Translations under genes and position numbers: made by a program
Shown here: positions 20,626 to 30,035 of the stretch, one piece after another
Layout of the letters: each line of letters begins with the position of its first letter
Position numbering within the stretch: the stretch's first letter is position 1
Notes under the pieces: generated by a model
What the model saw: the letters and a program-made list of their open reading frames with translations, nothing else
Told to the model about the DNA's origin: nothing
The model's database searches: none
Assembly (NCBI RefSeq): GCF_900698935.1
Contig: NZ_LR217715.1
Span: 930,001-994,000 of the forward strand
Reading direction: 5' to 3'
DNA: 64,000 nucleotides
Source of the DNA: Erwinia_E haradaeae_D
GTDB lineage: Bacteria > Pseudomonadota > Gammaproteobacteria > Enterobacterales > Enterobacteriaceae

Positions 20626-22155
20626 ATGAAGTTTAGTGTAAAAATTTATAATTTAGAAAAACAGAGTACCACCTGTATTATTGTAGGCATATTTGAGTCT
20701 CGGCGCCTCTCTCTAGCTGCTGAACAGTTGGACGCAATAAGTCATGGATATATTCGTTCGATACTCAATTACAGAACCATACAAGGCAACATCGGTCAAA
20801 CGTTACTGTTGCACGATGTCCCTAATATTCGCTCTAAATGCCTTTTGCTCATTGGTTGCGGTAAAAGTAGCGAGATCAACCTAAAGCAGTACAAAATAAT
20901 TATTGATAGGGCAATAAACACATTAAATAATACAGGTATAGCGGAAGCTGTATGCTTTTTAACTGAGCTCAACCTTCATCTCAAAGGATCTAGCACCTAC
21001 TGGAATATACGCAAAACCATAGAAGTTTCTCACGAGGCGCTTTATAGATTTAATCATCTAAAAAGCAAGAAAAAGATACCGCCTCTCGCGTTACGTAAAA
21101 TAGCATTACATCTGGCTACTCGCCGTGAAATAAACATTGGAACTCATGCTATGCATCATAGCTTAGCTATTGTAGCGGGTATAAAAATAGCCAAAGATCT
21201 AAGCAACATGCCTCCCAATATTTGTAATGCCCATTATCTGGCTCTACAGGCTCAGAAACTTGCTGACCTATATAGTAGCACCATTACTACTTATTCAATT
21301 GGAGAGAAGCAAATGACTGAGTTAGGGATGCACGCCTATCTTTCTGTAGGTCGCGCTTCACAAAATGAATCCCTGATGTCTATCATTGAGTACAAAGGAA
21401 AAACAACTAAAAATACACGTCCTATTATTTTCATTGGTAAAGGCGTTACCTTTGATTCTGGTGGAATCTCACTTAAACCAGGAGAAGGGATGGATGAAAT
21501 GAAATATGATATGTGTGGCGCAGCATCAGTATGTGGTGTCATGAAAGTTGTTGCTGAGCTTAATCTACCACTTAATGTCATTGGTGTTATGGCTGGATGC
21601 GAAAATATGCCTGGAGGCCATGCCTATCGCCCAGGAGATGTAATCACTACTATGTCCGGTCAAACTGTAGAAGTGTTGAATACTGACGCAGAAGGCCGCT
21701 TGATACTTTGTGATACCTTAACCTATGTTGAACGTTTTAACCCAGACGTAGTGATTGATATTGCAACGCTTACGGGTGCATGTGTTGTTGCGCTGGGGCA
21801 TCATCATAGCGGCTTACTATCAAATTATAATCCATTGGCCAAAGAACTAATGGCGGCTGCAGAACAATCTGGAGATCATGTGTGGCGTCTTCCAATCACA
21901 GAAGAACATCAAAAACAACTAGACTCTAATATTGCTGACATGGCAAATATTGGTGGAAGGTATGCTGGTGCAATTACTGCTGCCTGCTTCCTTGAGCGTT
22001 TCGCTCGTAAGTATCATTGGGCGCACCTAGATATAGCAGGGACAGCATGGAAGTTCGACCAAAATAAAGGAGCCACTGGGCGTCCGGTATCTCTATTATC
22101 TCAGTTTTTAATCAATCGATCTGGTTTAAATACAGAAATCGAATACACTACATAA
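20626..22155 (+). CDS. pepA: Leucyl aminopeptidase A (M17)
   Basis: Cytosolic hexameric Mn/Zn aminopeptidase; in E. coli also a DNA-bending accessory protein in Xer recombination. 509 residues (E. coli 503): a less conserved N-terminal domain (~1-170) and the catalytic domain with metal ligands in GKGVTFDSGGISLK and the signature NTDAEGRLIL. The second signature region MKYDMCGAASV is also intact. AGGAG precedes the start. It is followed by holC as in E. coli, but valS beyond is missing. Confidence 0.97.
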   Translation: MKFSVKIYNLEKQSTTCIIVGIFESRRLSLAAEQLDAISHGYIRSILNYRTIQGNIGQTLLLHDVPNIRSKCLLLIGCGKSSEINLKQYKIIIDRAINTLNNTGIAEAVCFLTELNLHLKGSSTYWNIRKTIEVSHEALYRFNHLKSKKKIPPLALRKIALHLATRREINIGTHAMHHSLAIVAGIKIAKDLSNMPPNICNAHYLALQAQKLADLYSSTITTYSIGEKQMTELGMHAYLSVGRASQNESLMSIIEYKGKTTKNTRPIIFIGKGVTFDSGGISLKPGEGMDEMKYDMCGAASVCGVMKVVAELNLPLNVIGVMAGCENMPGGHAYRPGDVITTMSGQTVEVLNTDAEGRLILCDTLTYVERFNPDVVIDIATLTGACVVALGHHHSGLLSNYNPLAKELMAAAEQSGDHVWRLPITEEHQKQLDSNIADMANIGGRYAGAITAACFLERFARKYHWAHLDIAGTAWKFDQNKGATGRPVSLLSQFLINRSGLNTEIEYTT

Positions 22156-22192
22156 GCATGTGTAATATATAAATATAGAATATATAACCATG

Positions 22193-22226
22193 GTACATCG
22201 ATAATCGATATAAGTGCTAGATGTAC
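22193..22226 (+). other. Hairpin after pepA
   Basis: GTACATC / GATGTAC, a 7-bp stem with a 20-base loop containing a smaller ATCGAT repeat, 38 bases after the pepA stop. No U-run. Possible 3' structure between pepA and holC. Confidence 0.25.
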
Positions 22227-22337
22227 GTGCTAAAATATCTCTCTGTTTAATTTTAATATTGTGTTATAAAAAAGAAAAAGAATCTAGGCATACTCCATAC
22301 GAGATTACATTGTGAGATACTTTTATAAAACATTTCT

Positions 22338-22790
22338 ATGAAAAAAGCCACTTTTTATCTTTTATGGTCTAATCCACCATCAGAGGAGATAGATGATCAG
22401 GAAAAATGGATTTGTGGTTTAATACATGCAAAATGGCGTAGCTCCAGAAAACGTATTATTATTGCATGTATTAACAAAACACAAGCCATTCGATTAGACG
22501 AAGCACTATGGAGATGGTCACCTTATACCTTTTTACCACACAACCTAATAGGCGAAGGACCAATGCATGGAGCACCAGTCGAACTGGTATGGCCAAAAAA
22601 AAATCTAAATACCTCGTATGATATATTGATTAATCTCTTACCTGAGTGTATAGATTATGCAAGCTCTTTTTCTGAAATAATAGACTTTGTACCATCTGAA
22701 GAATCATGTAAAAAATTAGCACGCATCCGATATAAAAAATATCGCAACCTTGGTTTTACGTTATTTACACGACCATTATCTGATATATGA
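22338..22790 (+). CDS. holC: DNA polymerase III chi subunit
   Basis: Chi links the clamp loader, through psi, to single-strand binding protein at the replication fork. 150 residues (E. coli 147) with the typical start MKKATFYLL, the RSSRKRIIIACINKTQA block, the WSPYTFLPHNLIGEG motif and APVELVWP. The frame is open and carries an A9 run around codon 95 (PKKN). It keeps its place behind pepA. Psi (holD) is not in the window. Confidence 0.94.
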   Translation: MKKATFYLLWSNPPSEEIDDQEKWICGLIHAKWRSSRKRIIIACINKTQAIRLDEALWRWSPYTFLPHNLIGEGPMHGAPVELVWPKKNLNTSYDILINLLPECIDYASSFSEIIDFVPSEESCKKLARIRYKKYRNLGFTLFTRPLSDI

Positions 22791-22953
22791 TTTTCATCAA
22801 GTTTAAAACTAACTACAGATCACCGTTATAAACTCCTACACCTGATATTGATAAAGGGGTATGAAAAATCTAGCAAGTACTTGAATCACTACATTCATTA
22901 CAACCATTTTGTTGTAAAATATGTTATCAGTGTCTATCGAACGCATTTTAAAT

Positions 22954-22989
22954 CTCGATCAGAATAGCATTATTATAATCGAGTATTTT
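22954..22989 (+). terminator. Possible terminator of the pepA-holC unit
   Basis: CTCGAT (22954-22959) and ATCGAG (22978-22983) form a 6-bp stem with an 18-base loop, followed by TATTTTTT. It lies 164 bases after holC on the same strand. Confidence 0.4.
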
Positions 22990-23023
22990 TTATCATGATG
23001 ATACCTAAATTTGACCAGGATGA

Positions 23024-23068
23024 GCCTAACATATTAGGCATGCAACCTTCCTCAAAGTAAGGCCTAAT
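23024..23068 (+). promoter_or_regulatory. Mutually exclusive hairpins in the queE leader
   Basis: GCCTAA at 23024-23029, TTAGGC at 23034-23039 and again GCCTAA at 23062-23067. The middle copy can pair with the first (6 bp, tetraloop CATA) or with the third, where an inner CCTT/AAGG (23046-23049 / 23059-23062) would extend the stem. A C-run follows (23069-23074). The element ends 36 bases before the queE ATG. The architecture is that of a two-state RNA leader, but no known riboswitch class (I compared it mentally with preQ1 types) fits, so the function is inference. Confidence 0.35.
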
Positions 23069-23104
23069 CCCCCCTGACAAATACTACTAGTCGAGAGCTC
23101 AATA

Positions 23105-23776
23105 ATGCAATACCCTATCAATTCAATCTTCCAAACCTTACAGGGGGAGGGTGTTTATACTGGTGTACCAGCAATCTTTATTCGATTACAAGGATGCACC
23201 ATAGGCTGCAATTGGTGTGATACTAAATACACTTGGAATAAAAGAACTACTCGAGAAATACCATGGCAAGAAGTTCTACTAAAAACAGAAGAAAGTGACC
23301 ACTGGGGAACCAGTGATGAGACTACGGTACTGCGTACTATTACCCGTTGCGGGTGGACGGCTAAACACATTGTTATTACCGGCGGTGAACCGTGTTTGCA
23401 TGACCTCAGACCCCTAACAATAGCACTGCAATCCGCTGGTTTTACCTGTCAAATTGAAACTAGCGGCACTTCCATCGTTCTTTGTACAGCAGAAACATGG
23501 GTGACGGTATCGCCAAAAATTAATATGCGGAGCAAATATAGCGTCTTACCACAGGCTTTAACAAGAGCGGATGAAATTAAACATCCAGTCTCATGTCAAC
23601 GAGACATTGACATGTTAATTTCTTGTCTGAATACTCTGGATGACCCAAAGAAACGCGTGATTGCGCTCCAACCAATTAATCACATAAGTCACGCTATACA
23701 ACTCTGTATTAAAAATTGCATTGCTAGAAACTGGCGTTTATCCCTCCAGACGCACAAGTATTTAAATACTAAATAA
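23105..23776 (+). CDS. queE: 7-carboxy-7-deazaguanine synthase QueE
   Basis: Radical-SAM enzyme converting 6-carboxytetrahydropterin to 7-carboxy-7-deazaguanine on the way to queuosine in tRNA. 223 residues like E. coli QueE, beginning MQYPINSIFQTLQGEG. The cluster motif is CTIGCNWC (CxxxCxxC), followed by DTKYTW; VITGGEPC and the ETSGT stretch bind SAM. Weak ribosome site GAGAG seven bases before the ATG. Lies near queD, the preceding enzyme, but on the opposite strand; queC and queF are not in view. Confidence 0.96.
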   Translation: MQYPINSIFQTLQGEGVYTGVPAIFIRLQGCTIGCNWCDTKYTWNKRTTREIPWQEVLLKTEESDHWGTSDETTVLRTITRCGWTAKHIVITGGEPCLHDLRPLTIALQSAGFTCQIETSGTSIVLCTAETWVTVSPKINMRSKYSVLPQALTRADEIKHPVSCQRDIDMLISCLNTLDDPKKRVIALQPINHISHAIQLCIKNCIARNWRLSLQTHKYLNTK

Positions 23777-24197
23777 AAATATTAAGTACCATCAGAAAAA
23801 TGACGCATGAATTTTGTAGTAACTTTCCCAAAAAAGCATTTTCACTCAATAAGTCATGTGTGATATTTCTCAGCCTACAATCCTATACTTAGGTAAGTAT
23901 TTCAGTATACTGATAGCGCTTCAAACCTTTTTCACAGATACATAGAATATGGTTCTTTTCAAAAAACCTAAATATAGGGTTTTTCGATAATACAATAAAT
24001 AAATAGTATATAATCCGCATGGATAAAAATCACCGGTCCCACCATTCCACTTTTAGAAAGTGAAAATCAATAAACCTATGGTGTGATGTCCAATATGAAA
24101 ATACTATCTTAAAGAGTATTGTAGTACTAAACTTTTTTGATAGCTTAACTTTAGATAGCAATCTATCTACCTGTTTTCTATTTCCAGTAATATACTT
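23777..24197. other. Convergent intergenic region queE-queD
   Basis: 420 bases between two genes that point at each other. A hairpin at 24152-24169 lies just behind queD. No gene seen. Confidence 0.45.
24152..24169 (-). terminator. Tight hairpin after queD
   Basis: TAGATAG / CTATCTA, seven perfect base pairs with a four-base loop, 28 bases after the queD stop. There is no U-run on the minus strand; on the plus strand it is followed by CCTGTTTT, so it might serve either convergent gene. Confidence 0.4.
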
Positions 24198-24557
24198 TCA
24201 AGCTCGATACACACATCCAGAACTACACGTTTCTTGTACAATTACAGCACTTAATATCGCAAGCTCTGGCTTAACTTTGTTCCAAATCCACGCCGCTAAT
24301 ACTTCGCTAGTTGGATTTTCCAGCCCTGCAATAGTGTTCAAACAAGAATGGTCTACCTGATCGTAAATTGGTTGAAATGCCTGCTTAATCTTAGAAAAAT
24401 CAATAATCCATCCAGTGTCAGGATTCACAATACCCGTCACCTCTAAACGCACTATAAAAGAATGGCCATGAAGATTAGCACACTTGTGACCCTCTGGTGC
24501 ATGTGGTAAATAATGCGCGGCTTCAAATGTAAACTCTTTAAATAAAGTAATTGCCAT
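24198..24557 (-). CDS. queD: 6-carboxy-5,6,7,8-tetrahydropterin synthase QueD
   Basis: Converts 7,8-dihydroneopterin triphosphate to 6-carboxytetrahydropterin, substrate of QueE. 119 residues (E. coli 121). Zinc ligands His15, His30 and His32 (the last two in LHGHS), catalytic Cys26 in GHKCANLHGH, the Asp-His pair in DQVDHSCLN, and Glu109 in QETC are present. It is divergent from cysJ, the same arrangement as in E. coli, although the space between them has grown to 0.74 kb. Confidence 0.96.
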   Translation of the reverse strand: MAITLFKEFTFEAAHYLPHAPEGHKCANLHGHSFIVRLEVTGIVNPDTGWIIDFSKIKQAFQPIYDQVDHSCLNTIAGLENPTSEVLAAWIWNKVKPELAILSAVIVQETCSSGCVYRA

Positions 24558-25293
24558 AACCTAGTCTTATATAATTAAAACTTTTCTGGAATAGTTTCAA
24601 TCCCGGAAATAGTCTATAATTCCTGCATCAGGATGTCGTTATCATTCCATGATTAAGATACCATCACAAATACTTGCTACCGCAATTAAGGAAGATTGTG
24701 TATTTATTATTGCTTTATTATTAGCGATGAAAATTGCATTATGCGTATACTCTAAAATAATGACTAATCAATAACAAAGTATAACTTAAAAAGTACAATA
24801 TAAAATATTACTGCATATTACGCAAGTCTTCATGGCATATTATACACATATAATATATTAAAAAACAGATCCTGGATACTCCACTAACCTCAACTTATTC
24901 TGCTGTGTGATAAAAATCAAGTAATCGCATTAGAAGAGCGTGCCTAACTACTATAAATATACGAGTGATTATGTTATATAAAATTTATCTTATGATTGTA
25001 TTATGAACCCTATTATAGAGCCATTATAGCTTATATAATCATTATGACCATTCATCGAAATATCAATCATAGCATGTACTCACTCACTTACATTCGCTGA
25101 ACAGACTGAGTAGAAGTTTATAAAATCATCTTAAATTGACAGATACAAAATCATTAATGATACACTCGTCGTCTGTTTCTTAAAGATTTTTTAGTTATTT
25201 TTGTTATGAATTAGCACCAACCCGTCTTTCAAGGTTTGCGTACTTACCTTACCCTATGCATATTAATTTTCTCACTCTGGAACTTTTAATGCA
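24558..25293. other. Divergent regulatory region queD-cysJ
   Basis: 736 bases between divergent genes. It holds a probable cysJ promoter (25136-25164). CysB sites are too degenerate for me to call by eye. No gene seen. Confidence 0.45.
25136..25164 (+). promoter_or_regulatory. Probable promoter of cysJIH
   Basis: A perfect -35 TTGACA (25136-25141) is followed after 17 bases by GATACA (25159-25164). It would give a leader of roughly 120 bases. A poor -10 behind a perfect -35 would suit an activated promoter; control by CysB is expected from E. coli but not shown here. Confidence 0.45.
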
Positions 25294-27099
25294 ATGACTA
25301 TTCAAGTACCAATTAAGAATGTATTACCACTTAATACACAACAGATGGATCACATTAAAGCAGTGATAGATGAATGCTCTACCTCTCAGCTGATATGGCT
25401 AGCTGGCTATTTCTGGGGGTTAAGTAATCAAGAAAAAAATCTGAATGGTAATGTTAGTCAGTCAGAAGCAATCGACATTCCAACTATTACGATAATATCC
25501 GCCTCCCAAAATGGGAATGCTCGGGGGCTTGCAGAAAAGCTGCACTCATCTATAATAGACGCTAAATTAAAAGCCAATCTAATACACGCTCGTGATTATA
25601 AATTTAAAAATATTGGTCAAGAACTATTTTTCATTTTAATTACCTGCACCCAAGGGAATGGTGAACCACCGGAAGAAGCAATAGCGCTATATCGCTTTTT
25701 GATGTCCAAAAAAGCACCTGATATGCACTCAAGTTCATATGCAGTATTTGGGCTAGGCGATACTTCCTACGAATTCTTTAATCAAGCTGGCAAAGAATTT
25801 GATCAAAGACTATCTGAGCTAGGTGCTCAACGCCTGTTAGACAGAGTAGATGCAGATGTAGAATATTCTGAACTAGCTCATGTTTGGCGCATAAAACTGA
25901 TAGAAATACTCAAACAAAAAATTCGATTATCTTCTACTGACAAACTCCCTCCTTCAATAGATAATGCACATACGGTTCAACACACAGTTTATGATAAATA
26001 TCACCCACTGCATGCACGCTTGTTAATTAATCAAAAAATTACTGGCAGAGGGTCAGACAAAGATATCAGACATCTTGAAATTGATCTGATGCAATCTAAT
26101 CTACAATACCAACCAGGGGATGCACTGGGAGTGTGGTTTGAAAATGATCCAGCATTAGTACAAGAATTATTAAAATTACTTTCACTCACAGGCGAGGAGA
26201 TCGTTATAGTAAAAGGGTGTTCTATACCGATAGAACAAGCATTGCGACAACATTATGAACTAACTGTCAATACCGCTCGCATAGTTGAACATTATGCGCA
26301 GATTTCACAAAACCCGCTCTTAATAGAAAAAATTAACCATAGCTGTACACTACAAGTGTATGCAAAAAAAACCCCCATTGTTGATATGGTCCGACATGCT
26401 CCAAGCAAGCTAGATGCAGAAAAACTTATAAGCATCCTACGCCCATGTACACCCAGATTATATTCTATTGCTTCGTCACAAGATGAAAATAAAAACGAAG
26501 TACATATCGCGGTCAATGCCGTGCGTTTTTATGTCGAAGGACGCGCTAGAACTGGCGGCGCGTCTGGATATTTAGCAGATCGTCTACATGAAGAGGATGA
26601 GATACGTATTTTTATTGAACCTAATAATAATTTCAGATTACCAAAGAATCCTTGCACACCAATCATCATGATTGGTCCTGGCACTGGTATTGCGCCATTT
26701 CGAGCATTCATGCAGCAACGCGACTATGATCGAGCTACCGGTAAAAATTGGTTGTTTTTTGGTAACCCGCACTTTACAGAAGACTTTTTGTATCAAGTTG
26801 AGTGGCAAAAATACGTTAGAGATGGCTTGCTTACTCGTATAGATTTGGCTTGGTCACGCGATCAAAAAAACAAAATTTATGTCCAAGATAAAATTCATGA
26901 TAATGGCAACGACATATGGAACTGGATTCAAGAAGATGCACATATCTATGTCTGTGGTAATGCAAACCATATGGCTAAAGATGTCGAACAAGCATTATTA
27001 CAAGTTATTTCAACATTTGGCGCTATGGAGATTACAGATGCAGATGAATTTTTAAGTAATCTACGCACTCAAGGCCGCTACCAGAGAGACGTATACTAA
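25294..27099 (+). CDS. cysJ: Sulfite reductase (NADPH) flavoprotein alpha subunit
   Basis: Passes electrons from NADPH through FAD and FMN to the CysI haemoprotein, which reduces sulfite to sulfide. 601 residues (E. coli 599). N-terminal flavodoxin domain (~65-205) with SASQNGNARGLAEKL and FGLGDTSYEFF for FMN; FAD domain with RLYSIASSQ and GRARTGGASGYLADR; NADPH domain with GPGTGIAPFRAFMQQR and the YQRDVY end. Its stop and the cysI start overlap by one base (TAATG), so the two are co-translated. Confidence 0.98.
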   Translation: MTIQVPIKNVLPLNTQQMDHIKAVIDECSTSQLIWLAGYFWGLSNQEKNLNGNVSQSEAIDIPTITIISASQNGNARGLAEKLHSSIIDAKLKANLIHARDYKFKNIGQELFFILITCTQGNGEPPEEAIALYRFLMSKKAPDMHSSSYAVFGLGDTSYEFFNQAGKEFDQRLSELGAQRLLDRVDADVEYSELAHVWRIKLIEILKQKIRLSSTDKLPPSIDNAHTVQHTVYDKYHPLHARLLINQKITGRGSDKDIRHLEIDLMQSNLQYQPGDALGVWFENDPALVQELLKLLSLTGEEIVIVKGCSIPIEQALRQHYELTVNTARIVEHYAQISQNPLLIEKINHSCTLQVYAKKTPIVDMVRHAPSKLDAEKLISILRPCTPRLYSIASSQDENKNEVHIAVNAVRFYVEGRARTGGASGYLADRLHEEDEIRIFIEPNNNFRLPKNPCTPIIMIGPGTGIAPFRAFMQQRDYDRATGKNWLFFGNPHFTEDFLYQVEWQKYVRDGLLTRIDLAWSRDQKNKIYVQDKIHDNGNDIWNWIQEDAHIYVCGNANHMAKDVEQALLQVISTFGAMEITDADEFLSNLRTQGRYQRDVY

Positions 27100-28814
27100 T
27101 GAGTAATACAAAATATATTGCCCCCTTAGTGGTTGAAGGAAAACCCACTGATGCTGAACGCATCAAGGCACATAGTAATTATCTTCGTGGTAGTATTGTT
27201 CAAGATCTCAAAGATAACTTAACCGGCGGATTTAACGGCGACAACTTCTCCCTTATTCGCTTCCATGGAATGTATCAGCAAGACGACCGTGATCTGCGTG
27301 CTGAACGCGCAGAACAAAAGCTAGACGCGCGACATGCAGTGATGTTGCGTTGCAGGTTACCAGGAGGTGTTATAACACCCAAGCAGTGGCTAGCAATAGA
27401 CCAATTTGCTGCTGAAAAAACCTTATATGGAAGCATTCGTTTAACTAATCGCCAAACTTTTCAGTTTCATGGTATTTTAAAGAAACACCTTAAAGCTGTA
27501 CATCGAATGCTAAATAATGTTGGCTTGGATTCAGTAGGTACTGCTAATGATGTGAATCGTAATGTATTATGCAGCTCTAATCCCATGGAATCTGTCATAC
27601 ATCAAGAAGCTTATGAATGGGCTCACAAAATATCTGCACATCTGTTACCACACACTAGGGCTTATGCTGAAATCTGGCTTAATACAGAAAAGATAAAAAC
27701 TATTGATTCTGAACCAATTCTTGGCGCCACATATTTACCTCGTAAATTTAAAACTACAATTGTCGTCCCACCGCATAACGAAGTAGATCTACACGCGAAT
27801 GATATGAATTTTATCGCGATTACTAGGGCGGGATCCCTGATTGGTTTTAACTTATTAATCGGTGGCGGTCTTTCCATTGAGCATAATAATAAAAAAACAT
27901 ATCCGCGTACCGCAAGTGAATTCGGTTACTTTCCAGTTCATAAAACTCTTGATGTCGCAGAAGCAGTAGTGTCAATACAGCGGGATTGGGGCAATCGTAC
28001 TAATCGTACTAATGCTAAAACTAAATATACCCTAGATCGTGTTGGTCTCGATACTTTTAAGACTGAAATAGAGCGCCGCTCTGGTGTGAATTTTGAACCA
28101 ATACGTCCTTATCAATTCACAACTCGCGGAGATCGGTTTGGATGGATAAAAGGCATTGATCATACATGGAATCTAACTGTATTTGTTGAAAATGGCCGTC
28201 TATTAGATTATCCTAATCGTCCATTAAAAACCGGAGTGGCGGAAATAGCTAAAGCTCATGAAGGCAACTTTCGCTTAACCGCAAATCAGAACTTAATGAT
28301 TGCTGGAGTAACAGAATTAGAAAAAAACAAAATTGAACACCTAGCACATTCATATGGCCTGATTGACAATATCAGTCATCAACGCAAAAACTCTATGGCT
28401 TGTGTTTCTTTTCCAACCTGTCCGCTAGCCATGGCTGAAGCAGAACGCATTCTGCCAAAATTCGTAACCGAGGTAGAGAAAATTATGGAAGGATGCGGAT
28501 TAAAAGATGACTATATTGTTCTGCGTATCAGCGGTTGTCCAAACGGGTGCGCTCGTGCACTACTATCTGAAATTGGCTTAATAGGAAAAGCCCCTGGGAG
28601 ATATAATTTATACCTAGGAGGTAATCGTATTGGTACGAGAATTCCTCGCATATACCACGAAAACATTAGTTTACAAGACAGTCTGGGACTCCTAAATAAC
28701 TTAATTGGGGAATGGGCAAAAAATCGCAAAAAACACGAAGGGTTTGGTGATTTTGTAATCCGTAGTGGTTTTGTGAAACCAATACTGGACCCAGCGCATG
28801 ATTTTTGGAATTGA
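27099..28814 (+). CDS. cysI: Sulfite reductase haemoprotein beta subunit
   Basis: Six-electron reduction of sulfite to sulfide on a coupled siroheme-[4Fe-4S] centre. 571 residues, same as family. The cluster cysteines are Cys435 and Cys441 (CVSFPTC) and Cys480 and Cys484 (GCPNGC). The siroheme/substrate basic residues lie in the GSIRLTNRQTFQFHG and TNRTNAKTKYT regions. Siroheme would come from CysG encoded 1.2 kb downstream. Starts within the cysJ stop codon. Confidence 0.98.
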   Translation: MSNTKYIAPLVVEGKPTDAERIKAHSNYLRGSIVQDLKDNLTGGFNGDNFSLIRFHGMYQQDDRDLRAERAEQKLDARHAVMLRCRLPGGVITPKQWLAIDQFAAEKTLYGSIRLTNRQTFQFHGILKKHLKAVHRMLNNVGLDSVGTANDVNRNVLCSSNPMESVIHQEAYEWAHKISAHLLPHTRAYAEIWLNTEKIKTIDSEPILGATYLPRKFKTTIVVPPHNEVDLHANDMNFIAITRAGSLIGFNLLIGGGLSIEHNNKKTYPRTASEFGYFPVHKTLDVAEAVVSIQRDWGNRTNRTNAKTKYTLDRVGLDTFKTEIERRSGVNFEPIRPYQFTTRGDRFGWIKGIDHTWNLTVFVENGRLLDYPNRPLKTGVAEIAKAHEGNFRLTANQNLMIAGVTELEKNKIEHLAHSYGLIDNISHQRKNSMACVSFPTCPLAMAEAERILPKFVTEVEKIMEGCGLKDDYIVLRISGCPNGCARALLSEIGLIGKAPGRYNLYLGGNRIGTRIPRIYHENISLQDSLGLLNNLIGEWAKNRKKHEGFGDFVIRSGFVKPILDPAHDFWN

Positions 28815-28831
28815 TGGAAGGATAGAGGACC

Positions 28832-29563
28832 ATGGTGACACTAACAGAGCTCCAGAGCACATCAAAAACAGAATGTGATTCGGTACTAGATAATATTAAC
28901 AAAAACCTATCTCGGTTGTCTGCTGAAGAGCGCGTGCGTTGGGGGTTAGCCAACCTACCAGCTCAAGCAATCTTGACCTCTAGTTTTGGTATACAAGCAG
29001 CAGTCAGTTTGCATCTCGTAACACAACAAAAAAAAAATATACCAGTTATTCTTACTGATACCGGCTACCTTTTTCCAGAAACATATCAATTTATTGATCA
29101 GTTAACTGAAAAAATGAGTCTAAACTTACAAGTCTTTCGTAATATAAACAGCCCAGCGTGGCAAGAAGCGCGATACGGTAAATTATGGGAACAGGGAATA
29201 ACAGGGATTGAAAAATATAACCACCTGAATAAAGTAGAACCCCTACAGCAAGCGATTAAAACACTCAAAGCACAGACTTGGTTCGCAGGTTTACGTCGCG
29301 ATCAATCTCATAGTCGCTCACGCCTTCCTTTTCTTGCTATTCAGAAAGGTATTTTTAAGCTTCTACCCATTGTGGACTGGAACAACCAGAAAATATTTAA
29401 CTATTTAAAAAAACATAATCTACAGTATCACCCTCTATGGGAACAAGGTTATGTGTCAGTTGGAGATATTCATACTACCAAGAAATGGACGCCAGGCATG
29501 ACACATGAAGAGACACGTTTTTTTAGCCTCAAACGAGAATGCGGTCTCCACGAAGAAACATAA
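28832..29563 (+). CDS. cysH: PAPS reductase (phosphoadenylyl-sulfate reductase)
   Basis: Reduces PAPS to sulfite with thioredoxin. 243 residues (E. coli 244). SSFGIQAAVSLHL, DTGYLFPETYQF, WFAGLRRDQSHSR and the C-terminal ECGLHEE with catalytic Cys237 are intact. The CC...CxxC iron-sulfur motif of APS reductases is absent, so it uses PAPS and needs CysC and CysQ, both present. An A10 run (29028-29037) sits in the QQKKN codons without breaking the frame. GGA-rich ribosome site in the 17-base gap after cysI. A small hairpin (about 29574-29587) follows the stop. Confidence 0.97.
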   Translation: MVTLTELQSTSKTECDSVLDNINKNLSRLSAEERVRWGLANLPAQAILTSSFGIQAAVSLHLVTQQKKNIPVILTDTGYLFPETYQFIDQLTEKMSLNLQVFRNINSPAWQEARYGKLWEQGITGIEKYNHLNKVEPLQQAIKTLKAQTWFAGLRRDQSHSRSRLPFLAIQKGIFKLLPIVDWNNQKIFNYLKKHNLQYHPLWEQGYVSVGDIHTTKKWTPGMTHEETRFFSLKRECGLHEET

Positions 29564-30035
29564 AAGCATAGGACGCAAGAAGTTGCGCCTCAACTACCAG
29601 AGAATTGACGCAATGCTGATCTCACAGTAACCCCGATCATTTCCTTTAAGCAAAACAATGCCCCTTAAAGCGAAGCGCTCTATGATTTCAGATCAATGCG
29701 AATCCATAAAATGTTAGGTCACTATTTAAGTATATTCTGAACTGCTTCACACACAATGGTACTAGCCACACAATAGATTCCATTCAATTTTAAGAGAATG
29801 CTGTCAACAATGGTCAACAATGAAAGAACATAATTATACACTACCTACCAATGTAACTAAAAAACTAACAAAAGGGCATTGAGCTGATCAATGTTACTGG
29901 CAGCCTCGTACGTTGAGAAAATATAGTACTTATATGGATTGCTGTATTGCGTTACTCAGTCATTACTTACCATACATAGTACTTGTATTATAATAGAAAC
30001 TAACATAATAAGCTTATGTTGCCATGAGGGTGCAT
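29564..30035. other. Intergenic region cysH-cysG
   Basis: A CGCAA/TTGCG stem with a GAAG tetraloop at 29574-29587 follows cysH; no U-run. At the other end lies the cysG promoter. No gene in between. Confidence 0.45.
29967..29994 (+). promoter_or_regulatory. Probable promoter of cysG-cysDNC
   Basis: TTACCA (29967-29972), 16-base spacer, consensus TATAAT (29989-29994). Transcription would begin near 30001, about 35 bases before the favoured cysG start. It suggests that cysGDNC is a transcription unit separate from cysJIH. Confidence 0.5.

Larger units (their letters stand above)
22791..23104. other. Intergenic region holC-queE
   Basis: Contains a terminator-like hairpin (22954-22989) and a pair of competing hairpins (23024-23068) in front of queE, both listed separately. 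valS, the normal neighbour of holC, leaves no readable trace. Confidence 0.5.

Noticed and set aside
28000..28020. Repeated AATCGTACT in cysI as a duplication
   Set aside because: The E. coli protein has the same number of residues at this place (NRTDRKNAKT), so it is not an insertion.
29564..30023. Possible extra cys gene between cysH and cysG
   Set aside because: All six frames are broken by stops and no conserved motif is present.
30024..30035. ATG 30024 as the start of cysG
   Set aside because: The extra four residues have no counterpart in CysG and the frame would cover the GAGGG ribosome site of GTG 30036; it remains possible.
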